Shown: positions 1 through 9,729, counted from the first letter of the stretch. The stretch is DNA of 64,000 nucleotides from Clostridium zeae (GCF_017312485.1 NZ_BMBA01000002.1:1106635-1170634), one strand, 5' to 3'. The notes: a model not told the origin generated them from the sequence alone. Program-made: numbers and translations.

Positions 1-103
1 TCTCCGAATCATACATGTAATGAAAAATCATTCCTTCTTGCATAGGCGTCAATGCCAAAATATCAACTACATCATTCCTACCAATTTTTTTCTCATTTCT
101 CAT
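1..103 (-). CDS. Nonribosomal peptide synthetase, N-terminal fragment (runs off window)
   Basis: Reading leftward from an ATG at 103 gives 34 open codons to the window edge. The start is preceded by GGAGAG at 111-116 with 7-base spacing. Residues 18-29 read LTPMQEGMIFHY, the signature at the start of condensation domains that accept a peptide from another synthetase (the acceptor 'COM' region, as in tyrocidine and surfactin enzymes). This protein therefore probably takes over the chain from the C-A-T-E protein encoded at 1536-6038, whose C-terminus looks like a donor partner. Only the first ~34 residues are visible, so domain content, substrate and length are unknown. It is transcribed divergently from the thioesterase at 721. 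Confidence 0.8.
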   Translation of the reverse strand, partial: MRNEKKIGRNDVVDILALTPMQEGMIFHYMYDSE

Positions 104-720
104 AAAGCTTCTCTCCATTATATAAAATGTTTTTTACGTTAAATTTTTTAAAAGTACCTATACTTTTATACATTATACTATTTTTTTACATTTTTCAACG
201 ATATAATAACATTTAAGTGTATTTATGGTTTTTTTTATTAATTTATTATATTAAAAACATTATTTTTCTTATTTTATAATATTAATAAGATTAAAAACTC
301 GTTTATAGACACAATCTTTTTTATTAGTTACTTTGAACTATAATGAAAGTATTATTAATTATTCAAAGAGATATTTTTGTTAACTTTATTTTTTTAAACT
401 TATATTTTTCAGCATGATATACGATATTTTTTATATATATTGTTGAAAATAATTGAATTTTTTCTTTTTATATACATACTTTTTTGATATAATATATAAA
501 ATTGTATATATTAGGTAATAATTAATCTAATCTTATAAAATATCATATATCTAAAATTTATTTCGTCAGTTTTAGTAACAGTAATTTTTTATATAGTTGT
601 TTATCCTGTTAAAAAAATTCAGAAACTATTTTTCGCCTATGGATATTTACATAAAACATTATATTTTATGATATTTTCCAAAAATCTTGCTCAATCTGAT
701 AAATTAAGGGGAATATATTA
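104..720. other. Divergent intergenic region of the NRPS locus
   Basis: This 617-base, extremely AT-rich stretch lies between the leftward synthetase fragment and the rightward thioesterase gene, so it must hold both promoters. I see no open frame with a ribosome site and no clear long inverted repeat. The composition gives many TATAAT-like matches, so individual promoter calls here are weak. Confidence 0.6.
172..198 (-). promoter_or_regulatory. Possible promoter of the leftward NRPS gene
   Basis: On the minus strand TTGAAA (198-193) is followed, after 15 bases, by a perfect TATAAT (177-172), about 70 bases upstream of the ATG at 103. The spacer is two bases shorter than ideal, and such matches arise easily in DNA this AT-rich. 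Confidence 0.3.
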
Positions 721-1428
721 ATGAAAAAAACAAAGTTATTTTGTCTTCCCTATGCGGGAGGCTCAGCAACAATATATGAAAAATGGAAAAGATATTTACA
801 TCCTTCCATAGAGTTAATTGGTGTTGAATATGGAGGCAGAGGACGAAGATTTTCCGACCCACTTTGTGATGATTTCCAAAAAATTGTAGATGATATTTTT
901 TTTATCGTTAAAGATAAAATAACCGAAGATTCCTACTCTATTTTTGGTCATAGCATGGGTGCTTTAGTGGCATATGAGCTAGCTTACAAAATACAACAAG
1001 AAGATTTACCTCCTCCTCTACATATGTTTTTCTCTGGAAAAGGAGCTCCTCAGTTTTCTCATAGAGATAAAATGATTCACAATTTGGACAATCATAAATT
1101 TAAAGAAGAACTATTAAAACTAGATGGTACACCAAAAGAAGTGTTAGAAAACGATGCTCTTATGGAGATCTTCTTGCCAATTCTTAAATCTGATTTTAAA
1201 GCAATAGAAGAATATACTTATTTTGAAAAAGATGCTCCTATTGATTGTAATTTTACAATTTTATATGGAAAAGACGAAAAAATGCCCCTAAATAAAATTG
1301 CGGAATGGCAAACACACACAAAAAACAGATGTAATTTTTTCAGTTTTTCTGGTGGTCACTTCTTTTTACATGATCACTCAGAAGATATTGTAAGTTTAAT
1401 TAACAATACTATCGCTTATCACAGATGA
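721..1428 (+). CDS. Type II thioesterase (NRPS editing enzyme)
   Basis: This 235-residue alpha/beta hydrolase belongs to the GrsT/SrfAD family, which removes wrong or stalled acyl groups from synthetase carrier domains in the cytoplasm. The nucleophile elbow GHSMG is at 76-80 (Ser78), the N-terminal motif LPYAGGSA is at 9-16, and the late GGHFFL motif supplies His213; an aspartate in LYGKDEKMP is the likely third triad member. The length is normal for the family. AAGGGGA at 705-711 supports the ATG. It is the first gene of a rightward set with the C-A-T-E synthetase (107 bases downstream) and the peptidase-exporter, so it probably services that assembly line. Confidence 0.9.
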   Translation: MKKTKLFCLPYAGGSATIYEKWKRYLHPSIELIGVEYGGRGRRFSDPLCDDFQKIVDDIFFIVKDKITEDSYSIFGHSMGALVAYELAYKIQQEDLPPPLHMFFSGKGAPQFSHRDKMIHNLDNHKFKEELLKLDGTPKEVLENDALMEIFLPILKSDFKAIEEYTYFEKDAPIDCNFTILYGKDEKMPLNKIAEWQTHTKNRCNFFSFSGGHFFLHDHSEDIVSLINNTIAYHR

Positions 1429-1535
1429 TATATTCTTTTTTCTATTTTTAAACTTGCAAGGTTGATGACCTTACACTATTTGTTAAACTTTAATCCAATC
1501 AAATAATCATAAAAATTTTACAAAAGGAGTAACTG

Positions 1536-4500
1536 ATGGAAAACAATCAAAACTTTAAACTTTACCCACTTACCAATCCACAAAAAAGAATATGGTATGT
1601 GGAAAATATATATGAAAAGACAGTAATGTATAATATCGGGGGATATTTAAAAATCAAAGGCACTATAGATTTTAATTTATTAGAAGAATCTGTAAATATA
1701 TTAATTAAAGAAAATGATGGCCTTAGATTGAGATTTGTAGAAAAGAATGGAACTCTTCTACAGTACGTTAAGAATTTTGAGAAGGTTACTATTCAGCGCA
1801 TTGATTTTAGTATATGTGATACCCCAGAGAATAGTTTTTACATCTGGACAAAGGAAGAAATGGAAAAATCCATTTCTTTAAAATCGGACAACCTGTATTT
1901 TTTTGCATTCTTTAAAAAAGACCATAATGAAAGTGGACTTTTCCTTAAGATGCATCATATTATCTCTGATGGATGGTCTTTCAGCCTTATAGCAAAACAA
2001 ATTTGTGATATATATACAAAACTAGCAAACGGTCAAGATATAAGCAATTACAAACCTCCTTCTTACGTTGATTTTATAGATAGTGAGCAACACTATCTCA
2101 ATTCAAGTCGTTTTCTCAAAAACAGAGCTTTTTGGCTCGAAAAATTTACCACCTTACCTGAAAAATCTGCTATTAAAAGCATAGATAGTTTGGAAGGACA
2201 TCGAAATACTTACCAAATAAACGACAGTAGATCAAAGCAAATTAAAAATTTTACAAGCAACTATGGTATCTCTTTAAATACATTTTTCACAGCTATGTTA
2301 CTTATATATATGAATAAGATTTTTCACAAGGACGATATAATTCTAGGAATACCAGTTCTAAATAGAACCAGTAAAAAAGAGCGCCAAATGATAGGGATGT
2401 TTACCAGCACAATGCCTTTCAGATATAAACTAAATGGCGATCTTAGTGCAGAAAATTTTATCAAGGATATAAACAGTGCGCTACTATCTAGTTTTTTTCA
2501 CCAAAGATATCCATATAATCTTTTGGTACAGGACTTAAAATTGAGCAAAAAAGGTTATGATAGTTTATTCGAAGTATGTGTGAATTATTATAATACCAGC
2601 ATTAATAATAAAATCAATGGAATGTCCATAGAAAATGTTGAATTATATAGTGGCGAACAACTCTATTCTCTTCAACTAATAATTAAAGAATTTTTAGAGA
2701 CAGATACCTTGTCCTTATCTTTTGATTATAAAACAAATGTCTACTCTCACGAGCAGATTGACGATTTATATGGCTATCTTAATAATATAATTGACAAGAT
2801 ATTAGATAATCCAAAAGAAAAACTAAGTAAAATCAATCTATTATCCTCAAAAGAAAGAGAAAATCTTCAATTTAAACTTAACTCCACCGAGACAAAATAC
2901 CCTAAAGAGAAAACAATTTATGAGCTTTTTGAGGAGCAAGTAGAAATTGTACCAAATAACATTGCTTTATCTTTTAATAATGAAACTCTATCCTACAAGC
3001 AGTTAAACGAAAAAGCAAATCAACTTGCTAGAAAACTAAGAAAAAAAGGTGTTGGTAAGGATAAAATTGTAGGTTTTATGACAACGCATTCCTTAGATAC
3101 AGTGATTGGAATCTTAGCGATTTTAAAGTCAGGCGGAGCATATGTCCCTATAGATCCAGAATATCCAACAGAAAGAATTCGCTATATTATAGAAGATTCT
3201 GCCGTATCTTTAGTTCTTACTAATCGTGAAATAAATGAATCCATTTTCTTAAACCAAGAGATTATTAATCTAAAAGATTCAAATTTATATAGTGGAAATT
3301 GTGATAATTTAGAGAAAATCAATACACCAAAGGATTTGGCATACGTTATTTATACATCTGGTTCTACAGGTAAGCCCAAAGGAGTAATGGTAGAACATGG
3401 AGGATTAGTGAATTACATATGGTGGGCTAGAAAAAATTATATAAAATCAAAGGATGAAATTTTTGCATTATACTCTTCTTTATCCTTTGATCTTACAGTA
3501 ACATCAATTTTCACTCCATTAATCGGAGGAAATAGATTAAACATATATTATGATGATGGATCTGAATTCATTTTATACAAAATATTAAGAGAAAATAAAG
3601 TAAATATCATTAAGCTTACGCCAGCACATTTATCTTTATTAAAGGATATGGATAATAGCAATTCTTCTGTAAGCAGGTTTATAGTTGGTGGAGACGATTT
3701 GAAGACCAGTCTTGCAGTAAGCATATGTAAAAGCTTTGGCAATAAAATAGAAATCTTCAATGAATATGGGCCAACAGAGACGGTGGTCGGATGTATGATT
3801 CATAAATTCGATATTAATAAAGACAAAGGACTTTCTGTTCCTATTGGGATACCAGCAGATAATGTACAAATTTATATATTAGATAAAGACCTCAACATAG
3901 TACCTCCAGAAACAATTGGAGAATTATATATATCTGGAGATGGGGTGGCAAGAGGTTATCTAAATCAAGCTGAATTGACAAAAAGTCGCTTTATACAAAA
4001 TCCGTTTGTAATCGGGAAAAGATTGTATAAAACTGGCGATAGCGCAAAGTATAAAAAAGATGGGAAAATTGAATATATAGGAAGAATAGATAGGCAGGTA
4101 AAAATAAGAGGACATCGAATTGAACTAGGCGAGATAGAAAAGCATTTAACATCAATAGAAGAAGTTCTAGATGCCATTGTCGTAGATCATGAAAATGAAA
4201 ATGGCGAGAAGAACCTTTATGGTTATGTTGTGCTTACAAATGAACTTCCTTCAATTGAAATAAAAAAATTTCTTTCGAAATTTTTACCAAATTATATGAT
4301 TCCCATTCATTTTATTCCTTTAGATACTATGCCATTAACTCAAAACGGAAAAATTAATATCAATCAATTACCAAAACCTGAAAGTATTAAAAGTGAAAAG
4401 GCTGAGTTTATAACTTACCAAAATGAAACAGAAAAAAAATTGATCGAAGTAACTCAAGAAGTCTTGAACATAGAAAAAATAGGATTATTAGATGGTTTCT

Positions 4501-6038
4501 ATGAGCTTGGAGGAGATTCTATAAAGGCAATCCAAATATCAAGCAGACTTAATAATATAGGGTTAAATATTAAGGTAAAAGATATCTTATCTCATGATAC
4601 AATGCAAGAAATCGCAGCTTGTATAGAAACTTTGCAAGGAACTGAGCTAGAAGAACAGAGTGTTTGTGAAGGAATCATAGAACCTACTCCAATCTCTTCT
4701 TGGTTTTTTAAGCAACGCTTCAAAAATAAAAATCACTGGAACCAATCAGTATTATTAGAAATCAGTGAGTATATAAGTAACACAGAAATAATACAAGCTA
4801 TAAATAAATTGATACATCATCATGATACCTTACGACTTAATTATAATTCAAAAATAGGAAAATTATATTACAACGAAAAGCATCTAGAGGATTTAAAAGA
4901 TATAGAGGAATTCAATCTTACTCAGCTTTCTAAAGCTGAACAAATTTCAGCAATCAATCAATTGGGTGAAGCATTTAAAGGAAATTTTGATTTGGAAAAA
5001 GATTTGTTATTTAAAGGCTGTATTTTTGACTTAGGTACTAGTAAGAGATTGCTCCTAACCGCACATCATTTGATTATAGATGGAGTCTCTTGGCGCATTC
5101 TCCTTGAAGATTTGAATGATTTAATCCTTCAAAATAAAAAAGATATACCCACTGCTCTACCACTGAAGACCTCTTCTTTTCAAAAATGGGCAATGGAATT
5201 AGAAAAGTACAGTAAAGAAGAATTTGTAAAGCAAGAAATCGAATATTGGGATTCAGTTATAGAGAATAAAGCAGTCTATCCTGTGACCTTTGACCTTGGA
5301 GAAGATAAACTAAAATTTTCTTCCACTTTAAAAGCAGTATTAAATACAGAAGAAACTGAAGCTTTAATAACTAAAGCTAATAAAGCCTATGGAACAGATA
5401 GCAATGAACTTCTTATCATTGCATTAGCTTTTACAGCCTCAAGATTTTCTAAACAAAAAACTGTCACTTTTGAGATTGAAGGTCATGGACGAGAAGAAAT
5501 TACTAATGCAATAAATATATCTAGATCTGTAGGATGGTTTACTAGCATATATCCAGTGAATTTAAAGATTAATCAAATAGATTTAAATTCAAAAATAAAG
5601 GAACTAAAGGAACAACTTCGAAGCGTTCCAAGTAAGGGAATAAACTATGGTATTCTTAAATATCTTAGTAAGTCTATAAAACAAGATGAGTCAAAACTGA
5701 TTCGTTTCAATTATCTTGGTGATTTCGATTCTACGCTAAAAGATAGTTTATTTAAATTTGCAAAGGAAGATAGCGGTTCTGATTTTGATAAAGAAAATCA
5801 TCTCCCTTACTTAATAGAAATCGTTGCAATTCATATAGATGGTAAATTAAATATTTCAATAACCTACAGTAAAAATAAATTTAGTGATGAAGCAATGCAA
5901 AGCTTTATGAAGGAATACCTGAACCAAATTAAAGATGTTATAGACTATTGCATTAACAAAGAATATAGTGAGTTCACTCCTTCTGATTTTGATGCAGCAG
6001 AACTTTCTCAAGAAGACTTAGATAGTTTGTTCGATTGA
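1536..6038 (+). CDS. NRPS module C(starter)-A(Asn)-T-E; probable N-acyl-D-asparagine loading enzyme
   Basis: The 1500 residues form one module. The condensation domain (about 8-440) has HHIISDG at 140-146; its opening LYPLTNPQKRIWY resembles the acyl-transferring starter domain of surfactin synthetase SrfAA. The adenylation domain has core A3 at 606-616 and GPTE at 745-748. The ten pocket residues are D652, L653, T656, K693, I716, G718, E743, V751, G752 and K939: DLTKIGEVGK, which I recall as an asparagine code. The carrier site is Ser995 in LGGDSI, the form usual before epimerases. The epimerization domain has HHLIIDG at 1177-1183, EGHGRE, GWFTSIYPV and FNYLGDF (1391-1397). There is no thioesterase; the acidic tail ELSQEDLDSLFD suits a docking helix. 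RBS AAGGAG is at 1524-1529. Predicted product: carrier-bound N-fatty-acyl-D-Asn. The order is seen; specificity is inferred. Confidence 0.9.
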   Translation: MENNQNFKLYPLTNPQKRIWYVENIYEKTVMYNIGGYLKIKGTIDFNLLEESVNILIKENDGLRLRFVEKNGTLLQYVKNFEKVTIQRIDFSICDTPENSFYIWTKEEMEKSISLKSDNLYFFAFFKKDHNESGLFLKMHHIISDGWSFSLIAKQICDIYTKLANGQDISNYKPPSYVDFIDSEQHYLNSSRFLKNRAFWLEKFTTLPEKSAIKSIDSLEGHRNTYQINDSRSKQIKNFTSNYGISLNTFFTAMLLIYMNKIFHKDDIILGIPVLNRTSKKERQMIGMFTSTMPFRYKLNGDLSAENFIKDINSALLSSFFHQRYPYNLLVQDLKLSKKGYDSLFEVCVNYYNTSINNKINGMSIENVELYSGEQLYSLQLIIKEFLETDTLSLSFDYKTNVYSHEQIDDLYGYLNNIIDKILDNPKEKLSKINLLSSKERENLQFKLNSTETKYPKEKTIYELFEEQVEIVPNNIALSFNNETLSYKQLNEKANQLARKLRKKGVGKDKIVGFMTTHSLDTVIGILAILKSGGAYVPIDPEYPTERIRYIIEDSAVSLVLTNREINESIFLNQEIINLKDSNLYSGNCDNLEKINTPKDLAYVIYTSGSTGKPKGVMVEHGGLVNYIWWARKNYIKSKDEIFALYSSLSFDLTVTSIFTPLIGGNRLNIYYDDGSEFILYKILRENKVNIIKLTPAHLSLLKDMDNSNSSVSRFIVGGDDLKTSLAVSICKSFGNKIEIFNEYGPTETVVGCMIHKFDINKDKGLSVPIGIPADNVQIYILDKDLNIVPPETIGELYISGDGVARGYLNQAELTKSRFIQNPFVIGKRLYKTGDSAKYKKDGKIEYIGRIDRQVKIRGHRIELGEIEKHLTSIEEVLDAIVVDHENENGEKNLYGYVVLTNELPSIEIKKFLSKFLPNYMIPIHFIPLDTMPLTQNGKININQLPKPESIKSEKAEFITYQNETEKKLIEVTQEVLNIEKIGLLDGFYELGGDSIKAIQISSRLNNIGLNIKVKDILSHDTMQEIAACIETLQGTELEEQSVCEGIIEPTPISSWFFKQRFKNKNHWNQSVLLEISEYISNTEIIQAINKLIHHHDTLRLNYNSKIGKLYYNEKHLEDLKDIEEFNLTQLSKAEQISAINQLGEAFKGNFDLEKDLLFKGCIFDLGTSKRLLLTAHHLIIDGVSWRILLEDLNDLILQNKKDIPTALPLKTSSFQKWAMELEKYSKEEFVKQEIEYWDSVIENKAVYPVTFDLGEDKLKFSSTLKAVLNTEETEALITKANKAYGTDSNELLIIALAFTASRFSKQKTVTFEIEGHGREEITNAINISRSVGWFTSIYPVNLKINQIDLNSKIKELKEQLRSVPSKGINYGILKYLSKSIKQDESKLIRFNYLGDFDSTLKDSLFKFAKEDSGSDFDKENHLPYLIEIVAIHIDGKLNISITYSKNKFSDEAMQSFMKEYLNQIKDVIDYCINKEYSEFTPSDFDAAELSQEDLDSLFD

Positions 6039-6066
6039 TTTTAAAAAGAAGGGTACGTGTGTAAAT

Positions 6067-9000
6067 ATGATAAAAAATAAAAAAATCCTTCCACTCATAA
6101 TCTTATTCTTTTTTATCCTATGTACGTCTAGAAATACTTTTGCTTCTGATTTATCTGAAGCTAAAATCAGTGAACTAGACAAATATGTAGAAACTCAGAT
6201 GAAGAAAGGCGAAATACCGGCACTTTCTATCGTTATTACAAATGGTGATAAAACAGTTTATAAAAAGGCTTTTGGATATGCTGATGTGAAGGAAAAAAGG
6301 CTTGCAAATTCTGAAACTTTATTCGAACTTGGCTCAACTAGTAAAGCATTTACGGCTTTAGCTATATTGAAACTTGAAAAAGAAGGCCGAATATCTCTCA
6401 GTGACCCTATAAAAAAGTATATTCCATGGTTAACATTAAAATATAATGGAAAGGAAGTCAATGTCACAATTGAACAATTTCTTCATCATTCAAGTGGAAT
6501 TCCATATAAATCTATAGACAAAATTCCTGAAAGCGAATCAGAAACTGCATTAGAAGAATGTGTTAAAACTTTGGTTGGACAAGAACTTCAAAGTTTACCT
6601 GGAAAGAAGTTTTCCTATGCTACCATTAACTATGACGTTTTAGGCCTTGTGGTTAAGAATGTATCAGGACAATCCTTTGAAGAATATATGAAGAAAAATA
6701 TTTTGCAACCAATGGGATTAGAAAACACTTATTTATTTAGAGAAGATGCTTCAGCTAAAGATATGTCAACGGGATATAAAATTGGTTTCTTAAAACCAAA
6801 AGAATATGCCGCCCCAATGTATAGAGGAAATACACCAGCAGGCTACTTTATAATTAATGGTGATGATATGGCAAAGTGGCTAAAGATTCAATTAGGAGTA
6901 AATTTAGAAAGTAAATTTGATAAGGATTTAATTATTAAATCTCATGAAGCTGATCTAACTGTAAATCCTGGAGGTGGTGGCGAATCTTATGCTAGTGGAT
7001 GGTTTGTAAATCAAAGTTTGCAAGAGATCTTTCATAGTGGAAGCAATCCTAACTTTTCATCCTCTATAATTTTAAAACCAAATAAAAATATTGGTGTGGC
7101 TGTACTTGCAAATAGAAATTCACCTTTTACAGACGAAATCACAATGGGTATATTAAACATAATAGAGGGAAAAGAAGCTACTGCTATTTCTTCAGATATG
7201 TACAAAGATGCAGATAAAATTGCAGTAGCTGTACTTTTTGGTATTACTTTATTAAGTATAGTATTAATTGGATTATCTATACTAGCTTTTAAACAATTGA
7301 GAGTAGGGCAAAGAAAATTTGCACCACAAGGAACAAAGCAAAAAATTATTTGGTCCTTATCAGCAATATTTATATTTATGCTTGGATATTGTCTATATAA
7401 AGCACCTGAAATATTTCTAGGAGGAGTTTCCTGGGGCTTTGTACGTGTTTGGGGACCTGAAACAATAGTTATTTCAGCAGTAGGAATAAGTATTACTATC
7501 CTCCTTTTATACTTCTATTTATTATTTACATCAGTATTTCCAAAAACACAAGGTACTTCTTATTTCTCAATTGCCATACTAAGTATCATAAGTGGTTTAG
7601 GAAATGCATTAATAATATTTATGATTAACACTGCTTTAAATAAAGGAAGTATATTTAATTGGTCGCTATTCTTATATTTTATACTTGGAATTTTACTTTA
7701 CGTTTTCGGTCAAAAAATAGTAAGTACCAAGTTAATTGTAATTACAAATGATATGGTTTATAAATTAAGAATGGAGTTACTAAATAAGTTATTAAAAACA
7801 TCCTACGAAGATGTAGAAAAAATTGAGAGTGGAAAACTTCAGGCTGCTATGAATAATGATACAGAAACCATAAGTAATTTTGCCAACATTCTTATAAGTG
7901 GTGCCACAAGTATAGTAACTCTTATATGTTGCTTTGTATATTTAGGAATTATCAGTATTTATGGTTTATTACTTAGTCTTCTAATAATTTTAGCTATATC
8001 AAGTATTTACTTTTTAGCTGGTAGATCCGCAAATAAATTATGGGAAAATACAAGAGACATTCAGAATGTATTTTTTAAATTCATTAACGATATGGAAAGT
8101 GGTTTTAAGGAATTAAGTTTGAATGGAGATAAATGTGAAGAGTTTAAATCTGATATGGAAGAAACTTGTAACACCTATCGTGATAAAAAAAGCAACGCAA
8201 GCTTGAAATTTGTTAATGTATTCGTTATAGGAGAGTTATTATTTACTGTGGCAATAGGTGGTGTAGCCTTCTTATTTCCAATAGTTTTCAGTAATATTCA
8301 AAGCAATAGTTTAAGAAGCTATATTTTTGTTCTTCTATATATGACAGGCCCTGTACATGGAATACTAAATGCAATTCCAAACTTAATTCAGGTAAAGATT
8401 AGCTTAAACAGAGTAAATCAGCTTATTAAAGAGATGTCTCAATTAGAAAAAAATCAAATATTCTCGGAAAAAAATAATATTAAAGAATCAAAGTTTTCAA
8501 CATTAAAGCTAAGTGAAGTAGAATATAAATATACAGAAAAAAATGGTGAGAATTTTAAAATCGGTCCTATAACTTATCAATTTAATTCTGGGGAGATTGT
8601 ATTTATTACTGGTGGAAACGGAAGCGGAAAATCCACCCTAGCTAAACTGATAACAGGATTATATGAACCAAGTGAAGGCTTCATAAAAATAAATGAAAAA
8701 GAGACAACCTCAAAAGAATTAGGATCCTATTATTCTACTATTTTCAGTGATTTTCATTTATTCGATAAATTATATGGAATTGATTATACAAACAAAGCAA
8801 AAGACATACAAAAATACTTAAAAATGCTCCAAATTGAAGATAAATTAGAAATAGAAAACGGGGTATTCAGTACAATAAAATTGTCCACTGGCCAAAAAAA
8901 GAGATTGGCATTGATGATTAGTTATATAGAAGACAAAGAAATTTACCTTTTTGATGAATGGGCCGCTGATCAAGACCCTGAGTTTAGAAAATTATTTTAT

Positions 9001-9168
9001 ACAGAACTACTCCCAGACTTAAAGAAAAAAGGAAAATGCATTATTGCAATAACTCATGATGATAGGTATTTCCATTTAGCTGATAAGGTTATTAAAATTG
9101 AACTAGGTAAAATTATAAATGAAAAAGTAAACTCAAATTATGACAATATAGCTTTCCCCTTTAAATAA
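6067..9168 (+). CDS. Exported SxxK serine peptidase fused to ABC exporter (ClbP/ZmaM-like prodrug-activating D-Asn peptidase)
   Basis: This protein has 1033 residues. A hydrophobic leader (about 7-27) precedes a beta-lactamase-fold domain (30-370) with S90-T-S-K93, Tyr184 and H323-S-G325. Ser/Lys/Tyr lie close to the positions reported for ClbP (S95, K98, Y186). The usual YxN motif reads YAT here. Three membrane segments (about 386-408, 428-445, 465-487) follow, then an ABC membrane domain (about 498-790) and an ATPase with Walker A GGNGSGKST (849-857), signature LSTGQ (939-943), Walker B IYLFDE (959-964) and His997. In prodrug systems such a peptidase removes N-acyl-D-Asn outside the membrane, and ZmaM is described as carrying a similar ABC part. 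The gene starts 28 bases after the synthetase stop. Peptidase and transporter are clear; the D-Asn substrate is inferred from the neighbouring module. Confidence 0.85.
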   Translation: MIKNKKILPLIILFFFILCTSRNTFASDLSEAKISELDKYVETQMKKGEIPALSIVITNGDKTVYKKAFGYADVKEKRLANSETLFELGSTSKAFTALAILKLEKEGRISLSDPIKKYIPWLTLKYNGKEVNVTIEQFLHHSSGIPYKSIDKIPESESETALEECVKTLVGQELQSLPGKKFSYATINYDVLGLVVKNVSGQSFEEYMKKNILQPMGLENTYLFREDASAKDMSTGYKIGFLKPKEYAAPMYRGNTPAGYFIINGDDMAKWLKIQLGVNLESKFDKDLIIKSHEADLTVNPGGGGESYASGWFVNQSLQEIFHSGSNPNFSSSIILKPNKNIGVAVLANRNSPFTDEITMGILNIIEGKEATAISSDMYKDADKIAVAVLFGITLLSIVLIGLSILAFKQLRVGQRKFAPQGTKQKIIWSLSAIFIFMLGYCLYKAPEIFLGGVSWGFVRVWGPETIVISAVGISITILLLYFYLLFTSVFPKTQGTSYFSIAILSIISGLGNALIIFMINTALNKGSIFNWSLFLYFILGILLYVFGQKIVSTKLIVITNDMVYKLRMELLNKLLKTSYEDVEKIESGKLQAAMNNDTETISNFANILISGATSIVTLICCFVYLGIISIYGLLLSLLIILAISSIYFLAGRSANKLWENTRDIQNVFFKFINDMESGFKELSLNGDKCEEFKSDMEETCNTYRDKKSNASLKFVNVFVIGELLFTVAIGGVAFLFPIVFSNIQSNSLRSYIFVLLYMTGPVHGILNAIPNLIQVKISLNRVNQLIKEMSQLEKNQIFSEKNNIKESKFSTLKLSEVEYKYTEKNGENFKIGPITYQFNSGEIVFITGGNGSGKSTLAKLITGLYEPSEGFIKINEKETTSKELGSYYSTIFSDFHLFDKLYGIDYTNKAKDIQKYLKMLQIEDKLEIENGVFSTIKLSTGQKKRLALMISYIEDKEIYLFDEWAADQDPEFRKLFYTELLPDLKKKGKCIIAITHDDRYFHLADKVIKIELGKIINEKVNSNYDNIAFPFK

Positions 9169-9208
9169 TCTTAAATTTATCTATATACTATAAAGCATCT
9201 TTTGTTTT

Positions 9209-9238
9209 TTGCAATATGCTATATAATATTAGTATAAT
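9209..9238 (+). promoter_or_regulatory. Probable promoter of the GreA-like gene
   Basis: TTGCAA (9209-9214) and a consensus TATAAT (9233-9238) are separated by 18 bases, followed closely by GGAGGA at 9248-9253 and ATG at 9265. A second TATAAT at 9222-9227 could serve an alternative start. Confidence 0.5.
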
Positions 9239-9264
9239 AATTTCATTGGAGGATAGCCTATTTT

Positions 9265-9729
9265 ATGAACAATACATTAACATCAGAAAATATGAGAAAA
9301 TTACAAGAAGAGTTAGAATATAGACTGACAACAAAAAGAGCCGAAATTGCAAGAGAAAAACTAGAAGCTGCAGCACATGGTGACAGATCAGAAAACGCAG
9401 AATATAAGGAAGCTTGTGCTAACTATAGAGAAAACGATAATAGAATTCAGTACTTAATGACCATGATTTCAACAGCCACTGTTGTAGATGATGAAAGTAT
9501 AGATAAATCAGTACTAGGGCTTAATAGCAAAGCTAAAGTTAGGTTCATCGATGACGATTTTGAGACTGTTCTAACCTTAGTAACTACAATGGACTTAGAT
9601 CCTGATAATATGATGATAAGTATAGAATCTGACTTAGGTAAAGCTTTATCAGGCAAGAAGGCTGGAGATATAGTTGAAGTTAATGCTCCTGGTGAAAATT
9701 ACAATGTGGAGATATTAGAAGTTCTATAG
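9265..9729 (+). CDS. greA: Transcription elongation factor, GreA/GreB family
   Basis: The 154 residues match GreA in length and layout. An N-terminal helical coiled coil carries the tip motif GDRSENAEY (39-47), whose acidic residues D40 and E43 correspond to those that Gre factors insert into the RNA polymerase channel to stimulate cleavage of backtracked RNA. A C-terminal FKBP-like half ends with LGKALSGKKAGDIVEV. It has its own promoter and a terminator at 9801-9830, so it is monocistronic and unrelated to the peptide locus upstream. Whether it is the main GreA or a paralogue cannot be judged from this window. Confidence 0.88.
   Translation: MNNTLTSENMRKLQEELEYRLTTKRAEIAREKLEAAAHGDRSENAEYKEACANYRENDNRIQYLMTMISTATVVDDESIDKSVLGLNSKAKVRFIDDDFETVLTLVTTMDLDPDNMMISIESDLGKALSGKKAGDIVEVNAPGENYNVEILEVL

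Noticed and set aside
4650-6038. Second condensation domain in the NRPS protein
   Set aside because: The HHxxxDG motif is followed by VSWRIL, and EGHGRE, GWFTSIYPV and FNYLGDF are present, which define an epimerization domain.
6067-7200. True beta-lactamase (antibiotic resistance enzyme)
   Set aside because: The SxxK/Tyr/HSG pattern is shared with peptidases and esterases of the fold. The fusion to an ABC exporter and placement in an NRPS locus favour a pathway peptidase.
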